Below, piece by piece: positions 1-5,769 of a stretch of 6,719 bases of DNA. The notes beneath the pieces were generated by a model. That model searched no databases. It saw only the letters and a program-made list of their open reading frames with translations, and was not told the DNA's origin. Both the position numbers and the translations under genes were made by a program. Positions within the stretch are counted from its first letter, which is position 1. Each line of letters starts with the position of its first letter. Source of the stretch: Actinomycetota bacterium. Lineage in GTDB: Bacteria; Actinomycetota; Actinomycetes; Acidothermales; Acidothermaceae. Location: positions 2,850 to 9,568 of the forward strand of contig PLCK01000249.1 in assembly GCA_003134755.1 (NCBI GenBank). Reading direction: 5' to 3'.

Positions 1-586
1 CGACGAGGGAGGCGGCCATCGCCATCTCCTGCGGCCGCACCTCGACGGTCTCGTCGAGGAACCCGAAATCGGCCTTACGGATCTCGTCAGGCCACAGCAT
101 CGTCTCGAGGGTCAGAACGCCTTCGCGGACCCGAAGCGTCGCCAGCGCCTCGCGCCGGCGCAGCGCCACCTTCACGACGGCCACCCGGCCCGATTCCTCG
201 AGCGTGTCCCGCAGCAACACGTAGGCCTTCGTGGCCTTGGGGTCGGGTTCGAGGTAGTAGCTCTTGTTGAAATAGATCGGGTCGACCTGGTCGAGCGGCA
301 CGAACTGCAAGACGTCGATCTCACGGCTGCTCGTCAGCGGCAGTTCGGCAAGATCGTCATCTGTCAGCACGACCATGTCGCCGTCGGGTAGTTCGTATCC
401 CTTGGCGATGTCGTTGTAGGCGATCTCGTTTCCGCAGATCGAGCAGACTCTCTTGTACTTGATCCGGCCGCCGTCCTCGCGATGCACTTGGTGGAAGGCG
501 ACGTCCTTCTCCTCAGTAGCGGAGTACAGCTTGACCGAGATACTCACCAAGCCGAACGAGATCGACCCTTTCCAAATGCTGCGCAT
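1..586 (-). CDS. ku: Ku protein, NHEJ DNA-end-binding (partial, C-terminus beyond window)
   Basis: Bacterial Ku forms a homodimeric ring that threads onto double-strand breaks and recruits LigD-type polymerase and ligase. Reading the minus strand from ATG 586-584 gives 195 residues starting MRSIWKGSISFGLVSI, the standard Ku N-terminus. This is followed by VKLYSATEE, FHQVHREDGGRIKYKRVC, a CxxC pair (C48, C51), then LTDDDLAELP, SREIDVLQFVP, DPIYFNKSYYLEPD, KAYVLLRDTL and, near the edge, LWPDEIRKADF. The order and motifs match actinobacterial Ku, which I recall as about 270-320 residues, so roughly the last third is missing here. The start is supported by AAGGAAGG (minus strand, 597-590) three bases before the ATG. 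The gene is divergent from the polymerase gene, a usual NHEJ pairing. Identification is very secure; the edge truncation comes from the window, not a mutation. Confidence 0.97.
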   Translation of the reverse strand, partial: MRSIWKGSISFGLVSISVKLYSATEEKDVAFHQVHREDGGRIKYKRVCSICGNEIAYNDIAKGYELPDGDMVVLTDDDLAELPLTSSREIDVLQFVPLDQVDPIYFNKSYYLEPDPKATKAYVLLRDTLEESGRVAVVKVALRRREALATLRVREGVLTLETMLWPDEIRKADFGFLDETVEVRPQEMAMAASLV

Positions 587-617
587 GAGCCTTCCTTCGT
601 CCGGGGAGCAATAGACC
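587..617. promoter_or_regulatory. 31-bp divergent ku / ligD-polymerase start region with two Shine-Dalgarno sites
   Basis: Both start codons face away from this short gap. It holds a Shine-Dalgarno for ku on the minus strand (AAGGAAGG, 597-590) and one for the polymerase on the plus strand (GGGGAG, 603-608, nine bases before GTG 618). There is no room for two complete promoters with leaders, so the promoters must lie partly inside the opposite genes. I see no convincing -10/-35 pair in the gap. Confidence 0.6.
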
Positions 618-1583
618 GTGCCTTCCAAGACCTCAACCACGAGCGGGCCGCCCCCTGACCCGGCGTCCGGCAAGACGAGCGTGCAGGTGGGCGAACGTCG
701 GCTCGTGATATCGAACCTAGGGAAGATCCTCTACCCCGAGACCGGGTTCACCAAAGGGGAGGTGCTGGATTACTACGCCCGTATCGCCCCGGTCCTGCTC
801 CCACACCTCGCGGGCCGGCCGCTGACCCGCAAGCGCTATCCGAACGGGGTCGCAGGCCCATTCTTCTTCGAGAAGAACGCGCCGCGAGGCACGCCAGAGT
901 GGGTTCGGACCGTGAACCTGCCCGTCCCGGGCAGCACGATGAACCGCGAAACCATCGACTTCGTCATCGTCGACGAACTCGCCGCCCTGATCTGGACGGC
1001 GAATCTCGCCTCGCTCGAACTGCACGTGCCGCAGTGGAAGGTGGGGCCTCGGGGCGGCGTCCAGGATGCGGACCTGCTCGTGCTCGACCTCGACCCTGGC
1101 CCGCCCGCGACCATCGTCGAGTGCTGCGAGGTCGCGTTGCTCCTTCAAGAGGTCCTGGAGTCCGACGGCCTGCGCGGTTATCCGAAGACGAGCGGATCGA
1201 AGGGCATGCAGATCTATGCACCGCTGCGGCCGACTCCGGCGGCCAACACCAGCGCCTACGCCAAGTCGCTGGCGCAGCGGCTGGAGAAACGTCGTCCCGA
1301 TCTCGTCGTCTCGGACATGACGAAGGCACTTCGGCACGGAAAGGTCCTCGTCGACTGGAGCCAGAACGCGGCCGCCAAGACGACCGTGGCGCCTTACTCG
1401 CTGCGCGCCCGCCCGCAGCCGACCGTGTCGACCCCGATCACCTGGGATGAGGTGGCCAGCTGCCGGTCGCCCGAAGACTTGACGTTCCTTCCTCCTGACG
1501 TGATCGAACGCACCGACCAGGACGGCGATCTGCTGGCCGACCTGGTGTCGCTGGCCGCTGATGAACGTCCTGCCCTGCCCTAG
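618..1583 (+). CDS. LigD-type NHEJ polymerase/primase domain protein, stand-alone
   Basis: Archaeo-eukaryotic primase-like polymerase of the LigD PolDom family, 321 residues. The family adds nucleotides, preferring ribonucleotides, to fill gaps at broken ends held by Ku. Visible signatures are FTKGEVLDYYARIAP (44-58), RKRYPNG (71-77), FFEKNAP (83-89), ELHVPQW (134-140), the metal-binding DxD in LDLDPG (D157, D159), the nucleotide-binding KTSGSKGMQIY (190-200) and the third catalytic aspartate in VDWSQN (D246), followed by KTTVAPYSLR. All three acidic residues are present, so it should be active. Position 198 is Gln where, as I recall, the M. tuberculosis LigD domain has His (GLHLY). No ligase or nuclease domain is attached, and no ligase gene lies in the window, so a LigC/LigD ligase must be elsewhere. 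GTG 618 is supported by GGGGAG at 603-608. A Pro/Ser/Thr-rich stretch of about 20 residues precedes the domain. It may be co-transcribed with the next two genes. Confidence 0.95.
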   Translation: MPSKTSTTSGPPPDPASGKTSVQVGERRLVISNLGKILYPETGFTKGEVLDYYARIAPVLLPHLAGRPLTRKRYPNGVAGPFFFEKNAPRGTPEWVRTVNLPVPGSTMNRETIDFVIVDELAALIWTANLASLELHVPQWKVGPRGGVQDADLLVLDLDPGPPATIVECCEVALLLQEVLESDGLRGYPKTSGSKGMQIYAPLRPTPAANTSAYAKSLAQRLEKRRPDLVVSDMTKALRHGKVLVDWSQNAAAKTTVAPYSLRARPQPTVSTPITWDEVASCRSPEDLTFLPPDVIERTDQDGDLLADLVSLAADERPALP

Positions 1584-1595
1584 TTGGAGGTAACG

Positions 1596-1796
1596 ATGAC
1601 GATCCCCAATCTCGAACCCACTGACATCGAGACCCCGGTCGACGACGCGGCCGAGCAACGCACCGATGTCGATCCCGAAGCCGCCTCTGACCTGGCGCCG
1701 AGCGAGCTGGCGGAGGCTTTGGAGAGCTGGGACGCCGAGGCCACCGATCCCTCCGACGAGCGGGTGGTCGCCCTCGACGACGACGACTACCGCTAG
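1596..1796 (+). CDS. Small, highly acidic protein, unknown function
   Basis: A 66-residue protein starting MTIPNLEPTDIETP and ending LDDDDYR. I count 22 Asp/Glu against three Arg and no Lys, so the net charge is about -19. There are no Cys, no membrane segment and no recognisable domain. It is probably largely disordered, apart from a possible short helix around SELAEALESW. ATG 1596 is preferred because GGAGG at 1586-1590 lies five bases upstream. An in-frame TTG at 1584 would overlap that ribosome-binding site. The start is 12 bp after the polymerase stop, so it is probably translated from the same mRNA, and DUF3107 follows 54 bp later. The strong Shine-Dalgarno and operon-like position argue for a real gene. 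I do not recognise a family. An adaptor or DNA-mimic role tied to NHEJ would be speculation. Confidence 0.72.
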   Translation: MTIPNLEPTDIETPVDDAAEQRTDVDPEAASDLAPSELAEALESWDAEATDPSDERVVALDDDDYR

Positions 1797-1850
1797 GTTC
1801 GATGTGTTGGCGTGGACCGGCAGTACTGACGACTCAGGCGGAGGATGACC

Positions 1851-2075
1851 GTGGAGGTCAAGATCGGTGTGCAGTACGCGGCGCGCGAGATCGTCCTCGA
1901 AAGCAGCCAGACGCCAGATGCTGTTGCAGAACTCGTGACAACAGCCCTGAAGACCGGCGGCCTGCTCGTGCTTACCGACGAGAAGGGCCGTCGGGTGATG
2001 GTGCCGGTCGAGAAGCTGGCCTACGTCGAGATCGGTGAGTCGCTCGAGCGGCGCGTCGGCTTCGGCGCGATGTAG
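1851..2075 (+). CDS. DUF3107 family small protein (TB9.4/Rv3208A-like)
   Basis: A 74-residue protein reading MEVKIGVQYAAREIVLES, then DAVAELVTTAL, LLVLTDEKGRR and VPVEKLAYVEIGE, ending RRVGFGAM. This is the DUF3107 pattern, a compact actinobacterial family of unknown function typified, as I recall, by M. tuberculosis TB9.4 (Rv3208A). Homologues are sometimes labelled ATP-binding, but no Walker motif is visible here. GTG 1851 is chosen because GGAGG (1840-1844) lies six bases upstream and the protein then begins with the family's usual (M/V)EVKIG. The in-frame ATG at 1845 would abut the Shine-Dalgarno directly. The family often lies near a TetR gene, a ferritin-like gene and a DEAD-box helicase. 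The last two occur here about 2.8 kb downstream, with a cassette between. A CAGTACTG palindrome (1821-1828) precedes the gene. Confidence 0.88.
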   Translation: MEVKIGVQYAAREIVLESSQTPDAVAELVTTALKTGGLLVLTDEKGRRVMVPVEKLAYVEIGESLERRVGFGAM

Positions 2076-2122
2076 TCCGCCGGCACCTCGAGAGACCGCC
2101 CGAACGCAGTAGCAATAAAGCC
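2076..2122. other. Gap between DUF3107 and the repeat array
   Basis: No convincing hairpin-plus-U-tract terminator and no clear promoter are visible. The sequence changes from GC-rich to A-rich (AGCAATAAAG, 2111-2120) just before the array begins, which marks a composition boundary. Confidence 0.4.
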
Positions 2123-2256
2123 GAGCAGTACTACAACAACTGAGTAGTACTCCAACTGAACTGAGTAGTACTCCATCCGAACTGAGTAGTACTACAACAA
2201 CTGAGTAGTACTCCAACCGAACTGAGTAGTACTCCAACCGAACTGAGTAGTACTAC
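2123..2256. repeat. Tandem AGTACT-site array with 61-bp higher-order unit (A-B-B-A-B-B-A')
   Basis: Seven direct-repeat units each start GAG(T/C)AGTACT. The AGTACT cores lie at 2127, 2146, 2167, 2188, 2207, 2228 and 2249, giving steps of 19, 21, 21, 19, 21 and 21 bp. A units (19 bp: 2123-2141, 2184-2202, and a partial copy 2245-2256) contain ACTACAACAACT. B units (21 bp: 2142-2162, 2163-2183, 2203-2223, 2224-2244) contain ACTCCAACCGAACT or a one-base variant. Hence 2123-2183 and 2184-2244 are two 61-bp copies differing at three positions, and a third copy begins at 2245. A units carry the perfect palindrome GTAGTACTAC (GCAGTACTAC in the first); B units carry GAGTAGTACTC, with arms symmetric about one base. 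GC content of the second 61-bp copy is about 44%, far below the flanks. The array lies directly upstream of the ligase operon, so a multi-site operator is the likeliest role. Iteron- or centromere-like functions are alternatives. Confidence 0.93.
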
Positions 2257-2263
2257 GGTGTGG

Positions 2264-2282
2264 CGGCGCTCGCTTGGCGCCG
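2264..2282 (+). promoter_or_regulatory. GC stem-loop between repeat array and ligase ATG
   Basis: CGGCGC (2264-2269) pairs with GCGCCG (2277-2282) across a seven-base loop, 11 bases before ATG 2294. It has no U-tract, so it is not a typical terminator. If the mRNA starts within or upstream of the array, the hairpin lies in the leader and could affect access to the start codon. If GTG 2258 is the true start, it is simply coding sequence. In this GC content such a stem can arise by chance. Confidence 0.3.
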
Positions 2283-2293
2283 AAGATCATTGC

Positions 2294-3859
2294 ATGTCGA
2301 TCTCACTGAGTTCCCCCAAGATGCTCGCCGTCCGGCCGGTGCTGTCGGTGGCCCGGACGGGCAAGCGTGCGTCGCGCACCAGCCTTCGCCGCTACCGGTC
2401 CGCGGCCCGCCACGGCGCCCGTGTGACGAGCCGCTTCAGCGCACCATCGGCGGCGTTGGCGGCACTTCGCGCCGTGCGCCAGGTACCCGCCTATGCGGCG
2501 TTCGTGGCCGAGCGCGGCGGGCTGCCACGCGACACCGACCTGCACCGCTGGATCGCCGCATTGCCGATCACAGACAAGCGCAACTACATCGACCGGTATC
2601 CGATCGACGAGCGGTGCAGAGGTGGCCTGGTCCCGTTCGGAGCAGCTGAACTCGATGAGTCGTCAGGATCCTCCGGCAAGCCCTACACGTGGGTTCGCGG
2701 GGAGGCGGAGTTGCTCGAGATCCACCGCACGATGGCGATACTCGCGCAGCACCTCCTCGACGACGGCGGTCCGCATCGGCGTCCACTCGTCACGCTCAAC
2801 GGGTTCTCGATGGGCGCGTGGGCCACCGGCACCAACGTCTCCGCCTCGCTGAAGCGGCTCGGCGTCGTGAAGTCGACCGGCCCGGACACCGAGAAGATGC
2901 TCAGCGCCATGCAGTTGCTCGGACCTGGCCGGATCTACGTGATCGCCGGATACCCACCCTTCCTGCGCAGGTTGCTCGATGCCGCCCGCGAACAGAATTT
3001 CGACCTCGCCCCTTACACGATGTACGGCGTCGTCGGCGGCGAAGGCATGAGCGAGGCATTGCGCGACCGGCTCGAGCGCACGTTCAGCTGCGTCTATTCG
3101 GCCTACGGCGCGAGTGACCTCGACATCGGGGTGGCCGCCGAGACTCCGCTGTCGATCGAGGTACGCCGGATGGCCGCACTGCACCCAGAACTTGCGATCG
3201 AACTGTTCGGTACGACGACCAGGTTGCCGATGGTGTTCCAGTACGACCCGAGCGACTACTACGTCGAAACCGTGAGCGGCGAACTCGTCGTGACCGTCAG
3301 CCGGCCAGCACTCGTGTCGCCGCGCATCCGCTACAACGTGCACGACGCCGGCGGCACCTTGACCTACGACGACGTCGTCGCCACCTGCAAGCGGCTCGGC
3401 CTCGACCCGCTGTCGGCCGCGTATGCGCGGCATCCGTTCCGGCCCTTCGAGCTGCCGTTTCTCTACGTCCACGGCCGGGCCGATTCGACGATTTCCTTCA
3501 TGGGCGCGAACATCTACCCCGAGGACGTCGAACAAGCACTTGGCGAGAGCCCGGACGCCGACCTACTCGGCGCCTACGCGCTCTCGCTCATCGACGTCGA
3601 TGCGGGCGAGGGCAGCGCCGACGCCGTCCGGCCCTGCGTGCATGTCGAGGTGCTCGACAGCAGGTTCAGCGGCGATGACGAGCTGCGCGACAGGTTGGTG
3701 TGCGCCGTCCGCGAGCGCCTGCTGGCCAACAGCGCCGATTACCGTAGCGCGGTCAACGAAGACCGAGCAGCCGCCGATATCCGGGTGTTCCTGCACACCG
3801 AGGGCACCGGACCCTTCGTCGCGAACGCCACCCGCATCAAACGTCGCTACATCGTCTGA
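2294..3859 (+). CDS. PaaK/CapK-like adenylate-forming enzyme (phenylacetate-CoA ligase family)
   Basis: A 521-residue member of the AMP-forming ligase superfamily, close in type to PaaK. Such enzymes activate a carboxylic acid as acyl-AMP and usually pass it to CoA or another thiol. Motifs in order: P-loop SSGSSGK (123-129), GYPPF (219-223), GGEGMS (248-253), the A5-type YGASD (271-275), RIRYNVHDAGG (344-354; Asp takes the place of the ribose-binding Asp of the YxTGD motif), the hinge region HGRAD (393-397), GANIYPEDVE (404-413) and a terminal IKRRYIV with candidate catalytic Lys 516. It appears intact. It is somewhat longer than PaaK, which I recall as about 430-440 residues; the excess includes a basic N-terminal stretch (about residues 20-50) without a clear signal peptide. 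The start is uncertain. ATG 2294 has only a weak GAAGA upstream, in-frame GTG 2258 abuts the repeat array (533 residues), and ATG 2321 is also possible. The next gene follows after 10 bp. The substrate cannot be told from the sequence. Confidence 0.85.
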   Translation: MSISLSSPKMLAVRPVLSVARTGKRASRTSLRRYRSAARHGARVTSRFSAPSAALAALRAVRQVPAYAAFVAERGGLPRDTDLHRWIAALPITDKRNYIDRYPIDERCRGGLVPFGAAELDESSGSSGKPYTWVRGEAELLEIHRTMAILAQHLLDDGGPHRRPLVTLNGFSMGAWATGTNVSASLKRLGVVKSTGPDTEKMLSAMQLLGPGRIYVIAGYPPFLRRLLDAAREQNFDLAPYTMYGVVGGEGMSEALRDRLERTFSCVYSAYGASDLDIGVAAETPLSIEVRRMAALHPELAIELFGTTTRLPMVFQYDPSDYYVETVSGELVVTVSRPALVSPRIRYNVHDAGGTLTYDDVVATCKRLGLDPLSAAYARHPFRPFELPFLYVHGRADSTISFMGANIYPEDVEQALGESPDADLLGAYALSLIDVDAGEGSADAVRPCVHVEVLDSRFSGDDELRDRLVCAVRERLLANSADYRSAVNEDRAAADIRVFLHTEGTGPFVANATRIKRRYIV

Positions 3860-3869
3860 GGAGCCGACC

Positions 3870-4835
3870 GTGCGAAATCCCGACCACGACGCAATTCTTA
3901 CCGCGGCACTTCGGGCACCGTCAGCGCACAACGCGCAGCCATGGCGACTCGTCGTCGCCGAGCAGTGCTACGAACTGCACTACGACCATGCCGACTATCT
4001 GCCTTTCGACCCCGATGACCGCGACGCCTACCTCTGCCTCGGTGCGTTCGTCGAGACCATGTCGCTCGCCGCCATGCGGCACCGGCACCGCGTCGAATTC
4101 GAACCGGTGTTCAGCCGGCACGGTTCAGATTTCTTTGTCGGTCGCATCACGCTACGAATGGCTGACGCCAATGAGCAGGTCGACGCCCTGGCTGCAGCAA
4201 CCGACCGGCACACAAACCGCTGCGAGTACGACACCACGCCACTCACAGCCGAACTGGTCGAAGAGCTGCACGCACTCGGCTGCGTCATGGTGCCACCGGC
4301 CGCGATGTCGCGGCTGGTGGCACGGGCCAGCGTGTGCGCATGGCGCGACCCCCGATTCGTTCGCGACCTGCGCGCCTGGTTCTCCCTCGACGCGGCAAGC
4401 CCGGCAGGCATGACGCCAGCCGGCCTCCCGCTTACGAAGGTCGAAACGCGCGCGCTGATGATGGCGCTCAAAGCCGGCCGGCTGCCGGCACCGCTGGCCA
4501 GCGTGTTTGCCTCGCGCGACGTCCGCTTGTTGCGGCGCGCGAACTCGGTCGCGGTACTCACGGCCGACGACCTGTCACCAGCCGCACTGTTCGATGCCGG
4601 CCGTCGCCTCCTGCGCTGCTGGACGGCGATCTGCGCCACCGGCTTCGCCTACCATCCGATCTCGATCGCGGTGGACCGCCCTGAAACTGCGCCTGACGTC
4701 GCACTCATCTGCGGCGCCCGGAACCCGGTAGCAGTCTTTCGCGTCGGTCATCCGACCCGGGTGGCGCCACGATCCAATCGGCGTCCGCTTTCAGCTGTCG
4801 TGCAACCGGCAATGGCCGAGCAGCTCGACGGTTAG
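3870..4835 (+). CDS. Nitroreductase-fold FMN oxidoreductase, Acg-like
   Basis: A 321-residue protein of the nitroreductase superfamily, FMN-dependent enzymes that reduce or dehydrogenate small molecules. It shows RAPSAHNAQPWRL (15-27), the N-terminal FMN-phosphate-binding signature, then LGAFVETMSLAA (57-68), DRHTNR (112-117), a helical AGRRLLRCWTAICATGFAYHP stretch (243-263, in the usual place of the second core helix), and C-terminal FRVGHP (290-295), where the family has its (I/F)xxGxP ending. At over 300 residues it resembles the Acg/Rv2032-type group more than the roughly 200-residue classical enzymes. Acg-type proteins can bind flavin without clear nitroreductase activity, so catalysis is not certain. 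GTG 3870 is supported by GAGGAG (3858-3863), which overlaps the ligase stop TGA; the genes are separated by 10 bp and probably translationally coupled. The partner ligase suggests it acts on an activated acyl substrate or the pathway product. Its stop overlaps that of the convergent ferritin-like gene. Confidence 0.88.
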   Translation: MRNPDHDAILTAALRAPSAHNAQPWRLVVAEQCYELHYDHADYLPFDPDDRDAYLCLGAFVETMSLAAMRHRHRVEFEPVFSRHGSDFFVGRITLRMADANEQVDALAAATDRHTNRCEYDTTPLTAELVEELHALGCVMVPPAAMSRLVARASVCAWRDPRFVRDLRAWFSLDAASPAGMTPAGLPLTKVETRALMMALKAGRLPAPLASVFASRDVRLLRRANSVAVLTADDLSPAALFDAGRRLLRCWTAICATGFAYHPISIAVDRPETAPDVALICGARNPVAVFRVGHPTRVAPRSNRRPLSAVVQPAMAEQLDG

Positions 4836-5569
4836 GCCGAGAGGCCGAGCGCTGCCATCCGGGTCATGTGCGCATCGGTAATGCGATTGAACGTCCGCAT
4901 GAGCTCGACGAGATCGGCGCCGGTGCCTGGCACTCCCCCGACCAGCAGGGTCACCAGGGCGTCTCGCTCGCTGCAGACGGCCTGGGCCTGCGCAAGCGCT
5001 TCGCCGACGATGCGGCGTCCCCACAGCGCGAGCCGGCCGGCGATCGTCGGGTCGGCGTCGATCGCCTGCCGAACCCGCTCGACCGCGAACTCCGCGTGGC
5101 CAGTATCGGCAAGCACTTCGAGGACGACGGCCCGCGCGGCCGGGTCGAGGAGCTGCGCGACCTCGCGGTAGAAGTCCGCCGCGATTCCGTCGCCGACGTA
5201 GGCCTTCACCAGGCTCTCCGCCCAGTCGCTCGGCGCCGTCTGCGCATGAAACGCCTCGAGCGGGACGACGAACGGTGCCATCGCCTTCTCGACACTGACC
5301 CCCATGCCGACAAGGTGCCGTTCGAGCAGTTGGTAGTGAGCGAACTCGGTGGTGGCGAGGCCCGCCAGCGCAGCCTTGTCCTCGAGAGTCGGCGCCATCC
5401 GGGCGTCATAAGCGAGCCGCTCGAACGCCACCAGCTCCGCATAGGCGAGGACACCGAGCAGGTCGGTCACTGCGTCGCGGTAGGTCGGATCGGCAAGCAG
5501 GTCGGCGGCAGAACCGTGCTCCGTGGGCGCAATGGCCCCGGGTCCGCCGATCGCGTGTTCCTCGCTCAC
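4832..5569 (-). CDS. Ferritin-like fold protein (Rv3210c-like, MiaE-like superfamily)
   Basis: A 245-residue, mostly helical protein from GTG 5569. Candidate metal ligands on successive helices are Glu in AELVAFERLA (E45, E50), ExxH in TTEFAHYQLLERH (E75, H78), the stretch GDGIAADFYREVAQLL (E136) and DTGHAEF (D155, H158). Ferritin-like di-iron proteins of the MiaE/rubrerythrin type use two E...ExxH sets. Here the second set would be DxxH, so metal binding is likely but altered or unproven. The conserved body begins around GAIAPTEHGSAADLL. I set the start at GTG 5569 because the upstream residues, from a TTG at 5665, look like non-coding translation; no strong Shine-Dalgarno precedes the GTG. 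I recall a similar protein next to the rhlE-type helicase in mycobacteria, which fits the divergent helicase here. A hydroxylase or oxidative-stress role would be a guess. Confidence 0.82.
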   Translation of the reverse strand: MSEEHAIGGPGAIAPTEHGSAADLLADPTYRDAVTDLLGVLAYAELVAFERLAYDARMAPTLEDKAALAGLATTEFAHYQLLERHLVGMGVSVEKAMAPFVVPLEAFHAQTAPSDWAESLVKAYVGDGIAADFYREVAQLLDPAARAVVLEVLADTGHAEFAVERVRQAIDADPTIAGRLALWGRRIVGEALAQAQAVCSERDALVTLLVGGVPGTGADLVELMRTFNRITDAHMTRMAALGLSA

Positions 5570-5769
5570 GGCGGAAGCGTAGTGCTCATGCCGCCCGCAC
5601 CGCGCGGTGTCCGGACCATCGCCCGCGTCTGGGCGACCGCCCGCGCGATAGACTCCAGTGACCAAGGGCTACCGCCCGGACCCCGCGAGCCCCGCTGCAG
5701 ATGTTCGAGGAAATCTCGAGTACGTCTGTCAGCGCCCGCCTGACCGTCCGGACCGCAGGTTGGCCCCCT
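5570..5769. promoter_or_regulatory. Divergent intergenic region, ferritin-like gene / DEAD-box helicase
   Basis: About 200 bp separate the two divergent starts and should hold both promoters. A perfect 12-bp palindrome, CACCGCGCGGTG (5598-5609), lies 28 bp upstream of the ferritin-like start and is a candidate operator. TAGACT (5649-5654) could serve as a plus-strand -10, but no good -35 sits at normal spacing. GTAGTGCTC (5579-5587) is one base off the array core. An in-frame ATG at 5701 means the helicase could begin earlier and shorten this region. Confidence 0.45.

Noticed and set aside
2076..2122. Mobile-element remnant at the left edge of the cassette
   Set aside because: No terminal inverted repeats, target duplication or transposase fragment could be seen on either side.
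717..2237. 506-codon minus-strand open frame antisense to the polymerase, acidic protein, DUF3107 and array
   Set aside because: Its product has no recognisable domain and includes translated repeat units (EYYS, VLLSS). Strong homology-supported genes occupy the plus strand; it is a GC-bias shadow.
2123..2256. CRISPR array
   Set aside because: Units are 19-21 bp with no unique spacers, the whole unit repeats, and no cas gene is present.
2123..2256. Plasmid iteron origin or rho-independent terminator
   Set aside because: No replication initiator or partition gene is nearby, and the short palindromes lack a GC stem plus U-tract. Not excluded outright, but less likely than an operator.
3423..3869. 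N-terminal extension of the nitroreductase frame, overlapping the ligase
   Set aside because: It is Arg/Ser/Pro-rich out-of-frame translation of the ligase gene; GTG 3870 has a well-placed GAGGAG and starts the recognisable domain.
5579..5587. GTAGTGCTC as an eighth copy of the array core upstream of the ferritin-like gene
   Set aside because: One mismatch breaks the AGTACT palindrome, and a single nine-base near-match in 6.7 kb is expected by chance.
5570..5665. N-terminal extension of the ferritin-like gene from TTG 5665
   Set aside because: The extra 32 residues look like non-coding translation of the intergenic region and carry no conserved motif.
4868..5743. 291-codon plus-strand frame opposite the ferritin-like gene
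   Set aside because: It has no domain and is antisense to a recognisable protein; it is the reverse shadow of a GC-rich gene.
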